From JBPYCR01 sp051846935 (lineage in GTDB: Bacteria; Bacillota; Bacilli; Bacillales; Amphibacillaceae), in the NCBI RefSeq assembly GCF_051846935.1, contig NZ_JBPYCS010000004.1:1-64000 (forward strand): a stretch of DNA of 64,000 nt, written 5' to 3'. Made by a program: the position numbers and the translations under genes. The notes beneath the pieces were generated by a model. The model ran no database searches. It was not told the origin of the DNA and saw only the letters and a program-made list of their open reading frames with translations. The stretch's first letter is position 1. The number at the start of each line of letters is the position of its first letter. Positions 53,204-60,693 of the stretch are shown piece by piece.

Positions 53204-53900
53204 TTTCCCACTCCTTGACTGCTTGTTCGTATGCTTTGTAAGGGTCGTTCGCCTTCGTAATACTTCGACCGATAACAATTGCATCAGCACCGTTTTTACG
53301 CGCGAATGCTGGTGTAGCGATTCGCTTTTGATCATCCTGACTTGATGCTTGAAGCCGTATGCCTGGGCTAACAGTCATAAATGAAGCATTGCAAGCTGCT
53401 TTTATTATATTTGCTTCATGAACAGAACATACTACACCGTCTGCCCCGCTTTGCTCAGCAAGCTTGGCGAAGTGTTTTACACTATCCTCGAGACGATTAG
53501 AGAGCGATAATTCCTCGTGAACTGTCCGCTCATCCATTGAAGTTAAAATTGTAACAGCAATTAATTTCGTTTCATGGCTGCTCGTCCGATAATTTAAGCC
53601 TTCTTTCGCTCTTTTAATCATTTCACTTCCACCAAGTGCGTGCACATTTACAATGTCGACCTCGAGTTCAGCAAGGTTCCTCATTGAACGGTAGACAGTC
53701 GTTGGGATATCATGGAGTTTTAAATCAAGAAAAATAGGATGATTATTTTCTTTTAATTTCTCAATCACCCGGGTTCCTTCTTTATAAAATAATTCCATGC
53801 CAACTTTTACAGGGATCCCTTGTAATTCATACGTACTAATAAACTGATTGGTAGACCGCCAATCAGGAAAGTCAAGTGCAAGATAAATTGGATTCGTCAT
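53193..53900 (-). CDS. pyrF: Orotidine 5'-phosphate decarboxylase
   Basis: PyrF decarboxylates OMP to UMP. The 235-residue TIM barrel shows LALDFPD, VKVGMELFY, the catalytic FLDLKLHDIPTTV (Lys/Asp tetrad), VHALGG and the phosphate-binding IVIGRSIT at the end. I start at ATG 53900 (AGGAG upstream), which lies inside the 3' end of pyrD by 29 bp. Full length; operon position conserved. Confidence 0.97.
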   Translation of the reverse strand: MTNPIYLALDFPDWRSTNQFISTYELQGIPVKVGMELFYKEGTRVIEKLKENNHPIFLDLKLHDIPTTVYRSMRNLAELEVDIVNVHALGGSEMIKRAKEGLNYRTSSHETKLIAVTILTSMDERTVHEELSLSNRLEDSVKHFAKLAEQSGADGVVCSVHEANIIKAACNASFMTVSPGIRLQASSQDDQKRIATPAFARKNGADAIVIGRSITKANDPYKAYEQAVKEWENEA

Positions 53901-54813
53901 GTATATTTGCTCCTTCTGTTGTTGCTTCTCTAACGGAAGTAAAACCATATTTCTTTAATGTGTCGGGCAGTGCTTTAATAACTTCTTCACAAATAAATGG
54001 ATTTTGAAAGTTTGCCGTACCGATAGCGATCGCATCCGCTCCGGCAAGCAAAAACTCCAAAACATCGTCCGCATTCGAAATCCCTCCCATACCGATAATG
54101 GGAAGCGATACATGTTGATTCACTTCATAGATCATCCGAATGGCGATCGGCTTAATTGCACTACCTGATAATCCACCCGTCTTATTCGCAAGCAACGGCT
54201 TTCTACTTGGTAAATGAATTTGCATACCCGTTAATGTATTTATCATTGATAAGCCATCTGCACCTGCAGCCTCGACAGCTTTAGCCACTCTTACAATATT
54301 CGATACATTTGGCGACAGCTTTACATACACCGGGTGTTTACTTATTCTTTTTACCTTTTCAGTAACATATGCTGCCAATTTTTCATCTGTCCCAAATTGG
54401 ATACCACCTTCTTTAACATTTGGGCATGATATATTTAATTCCAATGCGTTAACGGCATCTGTTTCATTAAAAGCTTCTGTCACATATTCGTATTCTTCCA
54501 GTGTACTACCAGCAACATTTGCAATAATCGGTAAATCAAACTTGCTTAAAAATGAAATCTCCGTATTTATTATCTTTTTTACTCCCGGGTTTTGCAAGCC
54601 AATTGCATTCAACATTCCTGAGGAAGTTTCTGCCACCCGAGGGGTAGGATTTCCGAACCGTTCTTCGCCTGTTGCTGACTTCATAATAAGTGCTCCAAGC
54701 ACACTTAAATTAAAAAATTCACTATATTCGCGACCAAAGCCAAAACAACCCGAGGCTGGCATTACTGGATTTTTCAAATGAAGGCCTGGTAGCTTTACAG
54801 AAAGGTCAATCAT
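53872..54813 (-). CDS. pyrD: Dihydroorotate dehydrogenase B (NAD+), catalytic subunit
   Basis: PyrD oxidises dihydroorotate to orotate with FMN and, as class 1B, passes electrons through PyrK to NAD+. The 313-residue protein has NPVMPASGCFGFG, NISCPNVKEGGIQFG with the class 1B active-site cysteine, VKLSPNV and GMGGISNADD. It overlaps pyrK by 4 bp. The adjacent pyrK confirms the NAD-dependent heterotetrameric form. Confidence 0.97.
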   Translation of the reverse strand: MIDLSVKLPGLHLKNPVMPASGCFGFGREYSEFFNLSVLGALIMKSATGEERFGNPTPRVAETSSGMLNAIGLQNPGVKKIINTEISFLSKFDLPIIANVAGSTLEEYEYVTEAFNETDAVNALELNISCPNVKEGGIQFGTDEKLAAYVTEKVKRISKHPVYVKLSPNVSNIVRVAKAVEAAGADGLSMINTLTGMQIHLPSRKPLLANKTGGLSGSAIKPIAIRMIYEVNQHVSLPIIGMGGISNADDVLEFLLAGADAIAIGTANFQNPFICEEVIKALPDTLKKYGFTSVREATTEGANIHDESNLSCT

Positions 54814-55565
54814 ACAATCACCTCGCTTGCTGCAAACACCGGTCCATCTTTACATATCTTTTTATAACTAGAATAGTCTGAAGTTTGAATTACACAGGCA
54901 AAGCAAGCACCGATGCCACAGCCCATCCGCTCTTCAAAAGATAAATAGCCTGTTGTATTTTCTAGCTTGTTCGCTACCGCTTTTAACATTGGCAATGGGC
55001 CACATGAATAATAACGATCAATATGTCCTAGACGATCAATTTTAGTCGTAACTCTCCCGCGCTCACCATATGAACCATCATCCGTCATTACATATGTTTT
55101 TCCGAGTGCTTGAAATTGTTTTTCATAAAACACAGCTGATTTTGTTTGGAATCCGAGAATATTAATAATTGTTATATTTTGCTTCACCAATTCCTCCCCT
55201 AAGCAATACAGTGGAGGGACACCAACCCCTCCCCCGATTAGAAGAACAGTTGAATCGTTAATTTGTTCTATATTAAAGCCGTTGCCACAGGGACCTAGAG
55301 CATCAATATACGTTCCTTTTTTATAGGATGCTAATTCATGCGTACCTAATCCGCTCTTTTTAAATAATATTGTTATTGATTCGTTTCTTTGATCTATATG
55401 TGCAATCGATATTGGTCTTCGTAGCGTATGACTTTTCGTCAATATATGGATAAATTGCCCCGGACGCGCATGCTGACTAATGTAGCTATTTCGTAACTTC
55501 ATTTCAACCGTATCCAAAGCGATTTCTGAGACAGCTATTATTTCAAGCATTTCTTTTTTCATCAT
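54810..55565 (-). CDS. pyrK: Dihydroorotate dehydrogenase B, electron transfer subunit
   Basis: PyrK binds FAD and a [2Fe-2S] cluster and carries electrons from PyrD to NAD+. The 251-residue protein has ARPGQFIHI, the FAD motif RRPISIAHID, NAD-binding LLIGGGVGVPPLY and the cluster cysteines CGIGACFACVI with a later CKDG. It begins only 30 bp after pyrC; in relatives pyrAA and pyrAB (carbamoyl phosphate synthase) lie between the two. No trace of either gene is present. Confidence 0.96.
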   Translation of the reverse strand: MMKKEMLEIIAVSEIALDTVEMKLRNSYISQHARPGQFIHILTKSHTLRRPISIAHIDQRNESITILFKKSGLGTHELASYKKGTYIDALGPCGNGFNIEQINDSTVLLIGGGVGVPPLYCLGEELVKQNITIINILGFQTKSAVFYEKQFQALGKTYVMTDDGSYGERGRVTTKIDRLGHIDRYYSCGPLPMLKAVANKLENTTGYLSFEERMGCGIGACFACVIQTSDYSSYKKICKDGPVFAASEVIV

Positions 55566-55594
55566 TTATGCGAGCCCCTTTTCTAGATCATTCA

Positions 55595-56875
55595 CTATTG
55601 GATCTCTTTAAAAACAATCTCACCTTCATAAATTGTCATGATTGGCATACCATTCACTCGTTGTTGATCAAAGGGCGTGTTTTTTCCTTTAGATAAAAAT
55701 GTATGCTTATCAATTGTATATGCTTTATTCAAATCGATTAGCGTAATATCAGCAGAATACCCTTCTTCTAAACGTCCGTATGGAAGTTGAAACACGTGTG
55801 CTGGCTTTATTGTTAACCAATCAATTAGCTGGTGTAAAGTTACTATGCCTTCTTTTACTAATCCGGTATATAAAAGTGAAAAGGCCGTTTCCAATCCGAC
55901 GATACCGAAAGGAGCATTTAAAAAACCTTTTGCTTTCTCTTTTTCAGCATGTGGTGCATGGTCAGTCGCAATAAAGTCAATCGTACCATCTAATAACCCT
56001 TCTATTAATGCAAGCTGGTCCGCTTCACTACGTAAGGGCGGATTCATTTTATAATTTGCGTCATCTTCTATAATTGATTTTTCATTTAACAATAAATGAT
56101 GTGGTGTAACTTCAGCTGTTACATGGATGCCTGCATTTTTTGCATCTCTAATTATTCGAACAGATTCTTTTGTGCTTACATGACATACATGGTAATGGCA
56201 ACCCGTCATTTCAGCTAGGAGGACATCACGAGCTATTTGTACGGATTCACAAGCAGATGGAATTCCAGGCAACCGTAATCGATCGCTTACTTCACCTTCA
56301 TGTAAAACACCGTCATAAAGAATCGAGTTATCTTCACAATGAGCGACAATTGGCTTATTAACTGCTCGTGCTTCCTTCATTGCTTCGAGCATTGTATGTG
56401 CCGTTTGTATTCCGACACCGTCATCTGTAAAAGCAAAAATTGGGTAATCAACTATTTCTTTAAAATTTGTTAGTGCTTCCCCTGCTAAGTTTTTTGTAAT
56501 AGAGGCATATGGTAAGACACGGATTACAGCGTTCTTTTCTATTTTGGTTAACAAACCTAATATATTTTCTTTTGAATCTGGAACTGGGCTTGTATTTGGC
56601 ATAGCACATACCGTAGTATAGCCGCCTCGAGCTGCAGCCTCCGTCCCCGTGTTTATCGTTTCCTTATGCTCCCCGCCAGGCTCACGTAAGTGGATATGTA
56701 CATCAATAAAACCTGGTGTTACTAAATTTCCTTTGCAATCAATAACTTGATCTACATTTTCAGCAGTAATTTCTGGCATTATTTGTTTTATTTTTTTATT
56801 TTCTATTAATACTTCACAACGTTCTATCTTATCTTGCGGCAACAACCGTTTTGCGTTTTTCAATAAAATTTTCAT
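55595..56875 (-). CDS. pyrC: Dihydroorotase
   Basis: PyrC cyclises N-carbamoyl aspartate to dihydroorotate. The 426-residue class I dihydroorotase has the metal site DVHIHLREPG (near residue 59), HCED, HHLLL and ATDHAPH. Its start lies 47 bp inside pyrB, so the two are closely coupled; ribosome signals lie within pyrB. It is followed directly by pyrK because pyrAA/pyrAB are missing. Confidence 0.97.
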   Translation of the reverse strand: MKILLKNAKRLLPQDKIERCEVLIENKKIKQIMPEITAENVDQVIDCKGNLVTPGFIDVHIHLREPGGEHKETINTGTEAAARGGYTTVCAMPNTSPVPDSKENILGLLTKIEKNAVIRVLPYASITKNLAGEALTNFKEIVDYPIFAFTDDGVGIQTAHTMLEAMKEARAVNKPIVAHCEDNSILYDGVLHEGEVSDRLRLPGIPSACESVQIARDVLLAEMTGCHYHVCHVSTKESVRIIRDAKNAGIHVTAEVTPHHLLLNEKSIIEDDANYKMNPPLRSEADQLALIEGLLDGTIDFIATDHAPHAEKEKAKGFLNAPFGIVGLETAFSLLYTGLVKEGIVTLHQLIDWLTIKPAHVFQLPYGRLEEGYSADITLIDLNKAYTIDKHTFLSKGKNTPFDQQRVNGMPIMTIYEGEIVFKEIQ

Positions 56876-57758
56876 CGTTTAGCCCTCGCTCTTTTAGTAG
56901 TTTTGTTATAATTGCCATTCTAATCAACACACCGTTAGACATTTGCTGAAATATTCGAGACCGTTCACATTCGATTAACTCGGAGGCAATCTCTACGCCC
57001 CGATTAATTGGTGCAGGATGTAAAATAATCGCAGACTTTTTCATTCTTTTCTCCCTATCTAGTGTTAGTCCGAATGCTTGGTGATAATTTTCTACACTTG
57101 CAAATTGGTCATGCCGTTCATGTTGAATACGTAGAAGCATCATAACGTCGCATATCCCAACAGCTTCATCCATTGAAATATAAGGGAAATCAAGTGTTTT
57201 ATCCATAAATGTAGGAGCTGCGCAAAAGTATACATTTGCTCCCATTCTTCTTAATGTTTGGGCATTGGAACGAGCTACTCGACTATGCTTAATATCTCCA
57301 GCTATTACGATATTAAGTTTGTTAAAATGGCCAAATTCTTGGTAAATTGTGTGCAAATCGAGCATGCATTGAGTAGGGTGTTCCTTCTTTCCAGCACCTG
57401 CGTTAATTACTGGGATATTGAGTGATGAACATATTTCTTCCGGCCAATCATCAAACTCATGCCGAATGACAAGTATATCCGAACCAATCGCTTCAAAGGT
57501 TTTTGCCGTATCATACAACGATTCTCCCTTTTTCATGCTCGATGTTTCAGAGTGAAAATCTAGTGACTCTATCCCGAGCTTACGTTGAGCAACGATAAAA
57601 CTCATCTTCGTACGTGTACTTGGCTCAAAAAACAAATTCGCTGCAAACAACTGTTTTTGTGTCTTTAAATGGTCGTATTTGCGATAGTGTTCAGCTAAAT
57701 CCAGGATATCCAGCACGTCTGTCGTTTGTAAATCGTTCACAGAAATAAAATGTTTCAT
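56829..57758 (-). CDS. pyrB: Aspartate carbamoyltransferase catalytic subunit
   Basis: PyrB condenses carbamoyl phosphate with aspartate, the first committed pyrimidine step. The 309-residue protein has the carbamoyl-phosphate motif FFEPSTRTKMSF, HPTQCMLDLHT, and HPAPINRGVEI. The ATG at 57758 has GGGAGAG upstream. A PyrR-responsive attenuator lies directly ahead of it. As in other Gram-positives there is no PyrI regulatory subunit gene. Its substrate must come from a carbamoyl phosphate synthase encoded elsewhere. Confidence 0.97.
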   Translation of the reverse strand: MKHFISVNDLQTTDVLDILDLAEHYRKYDHLKTQKQLFAANLFFEPSTRTKMSFIVAQRKLGIESLDFHSETSSMKKGESLYDTAKTFEAIGSDILVIRHEFDDWPEEICSSLNIPVINAGAGKKEHPTQCMLDLHTIYQEFGHFNKLNIVIAGDIKHSRVARSNAQTLRRMGANVYFCAAPTFMDKTLDFPYISMDEAVGICDVMMLLRIQHERHDQFASVENYHQAFGLTLDREKRMKKSAIILHPAPINRGVEIASELIECERSRIFQQMSNGVLIRMAIITKLLKERGLNDENFIEKRKTVVAAR

Positions 57759-57790
57759 CAAGCTCTCTCCCTTTATTGTATTTTTAAATA

Positions 57791-57889
57791 CAAAAATGCC
57801 TCTTTGCAAAAGGTCGCAAAGAGGCATGCATGTATAACCACACGCTACTCGTACAACCTTTTAAATCTCTCTGGATTTAATTAAAGGTT
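57791..57889 (-). promoter_or_regulatory. PyrR-dependent attenuator ahead of pyrB
   Basis: On minus, the anti-antiterminator AACCTTTAATTAAATCCAGA continuing GAGATTTAAAAGGTT (57855-57889) holds the PyrR-binding loop (ATCCAGAGAGAT). It is followed by the terminator ATGCCTCTTTGC...GCAAAGAGGCAT with a T run (57791-57827). PyrR bound to UMP favours termination. Confidence 0.92.
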
Positions 57890-57898
57890 TTTCATATT

Positions 57899-58435
57899 TT
57901 ATTCATAAATACTAACTTCATCGTTTTGTTTATCAATTTCTTCTAATTTAACGACGATTATTTCCTGTTCTGCTGTCGGTATATTTTTCCCTACATAATC
58001 AGCCCGTATCGGTAATTCCCGATGCCCTCGATCAACTAGTACGGCTAATTGAATTTGTCCAGGTCTACCTAAATCAATAACCGCATCCATTGCTGCTCGG
58101 ACCGTTCGACCAGTGTATAACACATCGTCTATTAAAACGATTGTTTTACCTGTAATATCTGTTTCAATATTTGTTTCTTTTAATTGTGGGTCGGTCGAAG
58201 CTTCCTCTAAATCATCTCGGTATAAAGTAATGTCAAGCTCTCCAATAGGAACATTCCTATTTTCAATCTGTTTGATTTTTTCCTGTAAACGCTTTGCAAG
58301 TGGAACACCTCTCGTTTTAATGCCTACTAAAACAAGGTTTTCTCCTCCTTTGTTGCGCTCAACAATTTCATGGGCTATCCTCGTTAAAGCTCGCATCATA
58401 GCAGATGGATCCATTACAGACGTTTTTTTATTCAT
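57899..58435 (-). CDS. pyrR: Pyrimidine operon RNA-binding attenuation protein PyrR
   Basis: PyrR binds pyr leader RNA when UMP is high and causes termination; it also has weak uracil phosphoribosyltransferase activity. The 178-residue protein starts MNKKTSVMDPSAMMRALTRI and has the PRPP motif VLIDDVLYTGRTVRAAMD. The ATG at 58435 follows GGGGGAG. The operon starts here, with attenuators both upstream and downstream of pyrR. The uracil permease gene pyrP, which follows pyrR in Bacillus, is absent. Confidence 0.97.
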   Translation of the reverse strand: MNKKTSVMDPSAMMRALTRIAHEIVERNKGGENLVLVGIKTRGVPLAKRLQEKIKQIENRNVPIGELDITLYRDDLEEASTDPQLKETNIETDITGKTIVLIDDVLYTGRTVRAAMDAVIDLGRPGQIQLAVLVDRGHRELPIRADYVGKNIPTAEQEIIVVKLEEIDKQNDEVSIYE

Positions 58436-58520
58436 CTTACTCCCCCTAAATCGGACAGTTAAATCCCGTTTATAAATAGACTTCATTCATATTCATAATT
58501 AATTATAAATTTTAGCATGT

Positions 58521-58614
58521 AAAAATCCCTTTTTCCTAGTGAGAAAAAGGGATTAGACAATTAACTTTATAATGTCATTATTACCTTATTAGTCTCACAG
58601 GACTAAATTAAAGG
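58521..58614 (-). promoter_or_regulatory. PyrR-dependent attenuator ahead of pyrR
   Basis: On minus, CCTTTAATTTAGTCCTGTGA with GACTAATAAGG (58584-58614) forms the PyrR-binding hairpin (loop AGTCCTGTGAGACT, a variant of the consensus). The terminator AATCCCTTTTTC...GAAAAAGGGATT plus T run follows (58521-58554). Confidence 0.88.
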
Positions 58615-58659
58615 ATTGCTATTTTGTTTGATTTATTATTTCAAAATTTGTTCCTTCTG

Positions 58660-59565
58660 TCAACTCATTTTTTCTAATCGATTAATTACTGTTGCAAATT
58701 CTTTCGGCTGATCTATTTCAAACGTCAACCACTCCGCTTTTGTCGGATGATAAAAGGCTAGTTTTTTGGCAAACAATGCTTGTCCCTGCAGGTCACTTTT
58801 TCGCGGCCCATACTTCGTATCCCCATAAAGTGGATGACCAATATAGTTCATGTGTACCCTAATCTGATGTGTTCTTCCAGTTTCCAAATTACAAATAATA
58901 TGTGTGAAATCTTTGTATCGCGTTTTTACTTGAAAGTGAGTGATTGCTCGCCTTCCATTTTCCACAACACCCATTCGAAGTCTGTTTTTCGGATCTCTTG
59001 CAATCGGTGCTTCAATCAATCCCGAATCATGGTCAAGCACTCCATGAACAATTGCCTCGTATTCACGCTTAATATTTCTGTTAAGTAACTCATCTGTTAG
59101 AAATTGATGTGCTTCATTGGTTTTCGCAATTACGATCAAACCACTCGTATCTTTATCAATTCGATGCACAATTCCAGGTCGAAGCGGCCCAGCAAGCGTG
59201 GATAAGATCTTACAATGAAATAGCAACGCGTTTACTAGTGTGCCACTTGTCGTTTGTTCATTGGGGTGAACAACCATCCCTTTTGGCTTATTAACGACTA
59301 AGATGTGTTCATCTTCGTATACAATATCAAGAGGAATTTGTTCTGGTTCTATTTTTGTTTCTTCTTTTTCTAGTAATGACCACTGAATAACATCCCCACG
59401 TCCACATTTATAATTAGCTTTAACGACACGATCATTGACCTTAACGGATTGATTCGTAATTAAAGCTTGAACTTGTGATCTGGAAAGGTGCGAATTATTT
59501 GTTAATACTTTATCAAGACGTGTATTCTCCTCAGTTTCGGTTACAACATGTTCAAATTGTTTCAT
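58660..59565 (-). CDS. rluD: RluD-family 23S rRNA pseudouridine synthase (YlyB)
   Basis: This enzyme isomerises uridines in 23S rRNA helix 69 or a related site; exact targets in Bacillus are less defined. The 301-residue protein has an N-terminal S4 domain (TRLDKVLTNNSHLSRSQVQAL) and the catalytic aspartate in the HRIDKDTSGL motif, followed by RTHQIRVH. It overlaps lspA by 4 bp. Order lspA-rluD-pyrR is conserved. Confidence 0.95.
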   Translation of the reverse strand: MKQFEHVVTETEENTRLDKVLTNNSHLSRSQVQALITNQSVKVNDRVVKANYKCGRGDVIQWSLLEKEETKIEPEQIPLDIVYEDEHILVVNKPKGMVVHPNEQTTSGTLVNALLFHCKILSTLAGPLRPGIVHRIDKDTSGLIVIAKTNEAHQFLTDELLNRNIKREYEAIVHGVLDHDSGLIEAPIARDPKNRLRMGVVENGRRAITHFQVKTRYKDFTHIICNLETGRTHQIRVHMNYIGHPLYGDTKYGPRKSDLQGQALFAKKLAFYHPTKAEWLTFEIDQPKEFATVINRLEKMS

Positions 59566-60032
59566 CGCTTTTCTTTCCCTTTCTGCTTTTCATCGAGCAC
59601 GGTAGCGATAATTATTATGAATACACCAACTACAAGTGCAGCATCAGCAATGTTAAATATCGGATAGTCATACGTAAAAATAATAAAATCAAAGAAATCA
59701 ACAACTTCTTTTCGAAATAAGCGATCAATAAAGTTTCCGATTGCACCACCGAGAATTAAACTTAATGCATATGCGAGCAACTTGTTCTCTCTCGCATGCT
59801 TTTCCATATAATATATTATGCCAATTACTACAATCGTAGTAATTATATAGAAAAATACCATTTGATCTTGTAAAATTCCCCAAGCGGCCCCTTTGTTCCG
59901 GTGAGATGTTAAATAAAAAAAGTTATCGATAATAGGGATTTGTTCATAAAGGTCCATCTTACTTACAACAATCCACTTCGTAATTTGATCGAACCCAATA
60001 ACAAGTAATGCAATAATATAGTATAAAAGCAT
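59562..60032 (-). CDS. lspA: Lipoprotein signal peptidase
   Basis: LspA cuts the signal peptide of diacylated prolipoproteins in the membrane. The 156-residue protein has four hydrophobic segments and the two catalytic aspartates in GAIGNFIDRLF (about Asp115) and FNIADAALVVG (about Asp131). CGGAGG precedes the ATG. In B. subtilis ylyA lies between ileS and lspA; here only repeats do. Function is secure. Confidence 0.97.
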   Translation of the reverse strand: MLLYYIIALLVIGFDQITKWIVVSKMDLYEQIPIIDNFFYLTSHRNKGAAWGILQDQMVFFYIITTIVVIGIIYYMEKHARENKLLAYALSLILGGAIGNFIDRLFRKEVVDFFDFIIFTYDYPIFNIADAALVVGVFIIIIATVLDEKQKGKEKR

Positions 60033-60142
60033 ATATGTTCCTCCGATTTGACTAGACTACACGTACCTTATGCTTACAATTCATATGTACTATTCATAGA
60101 CTAAAACTTTTTATGTAAAAGTGCAACTTTATTATGGACATT

Positions 60143-60246
60143 GATTGAGTCAAGTATTTGTGGGTGTTATTTTAAGAAGTTAAAAAACCTCTCTTTGTAT
60201 TCGTTAATTTTAGTATTGATTCCTACCGTCCGCAGTAGATATACAC
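60143..60246 (+). repeat. Dispersed ~100-bp repeat, copy D
   Basis: Differs from copy A at two of 104 positions and is followed directly by the 138-bp inverted arm. Confidence 0.88.
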
Positions 60247-60248
60247 TA

Positions 60249-60386
60249 CGCTTTCCGCAGGCAACACCTCAACTAATTTTAAAAGGTTGCCCCAAAACTT
60301 TTAAAATGGATTTTCGGCTGTTGCTTTTCCTGCAGGAGTCTGCCTGGATCCGGATTCCACACAGACGAGTTGGTGTTGCTATGCAA
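60249..60386 (+). repeat. 138-bp inverted repeat, arm 2
   Basis: Nearly identical to the complement of 29113-29250. It starts CGCTTTCCGCAGGCAA and ends TGTTGCTATGCAA. Confidence 0.8.
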
Positions 60387-60411
60387 ATTAAACAACATTG
60401 AAGGGTGTGCA

Positions 60412-60439
60412 GAAGCCGAGGCCGTTCTCACGGAAAACC
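60412..60439 (+). repeat. Fragment of the GC-richer module
   Basis: GAAGCCGAGGCCGTTCTCACGG resembles the GGCTGAAGCCGTGCCCGCGG core at 687-706. It is short and divergent. Confidence 0.35.
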
Positions 60440-60598
60440 TGTCGGCTGTAGTCCAAGTCAGCGAAATCAGAGCACAAGCTGTAATGTTTAGTTCTACTTC
60501 ATGATTAGGTATTCCTCAACTTAAATACATCACCAACGTCATTTGCAAAGAAACCGTTATAATAGGCGCTTCTATGAAATTAATTGAAATTAAATAAA

Positions 60599-60643
60599 TA
60601 GGCAACGGAAAGTTCCTGCTAATAAGGGAAATTCCGATGCCTA
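60599..60643 (-). terminator. Terminator of ileS
   Basis: TAGGCA/TGCCTA with inner CGGAA/TTCCG and GTTCC/GGGAA pairs forms a long stem 50 bases after the ileS stop, followed on minus by TATTTATTT. Confidence 0.8.
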
Positions 60644-60693
60644 TTAGTACTAATTGTTAAAAGTCAAAAACAATCTATATTTATCGCACGTAT

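Larger units (their letters stand above)
60033..60598. other. Repeat-rich gap between ileS and lspA
   Basis: About 560 bp containing repeat copy D, arm 2 of the 138-bp inverted pair and a GC-richer module. No ylyA (DksA/TraR-like) gene or remnant is visible. Confidence 0.6.
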
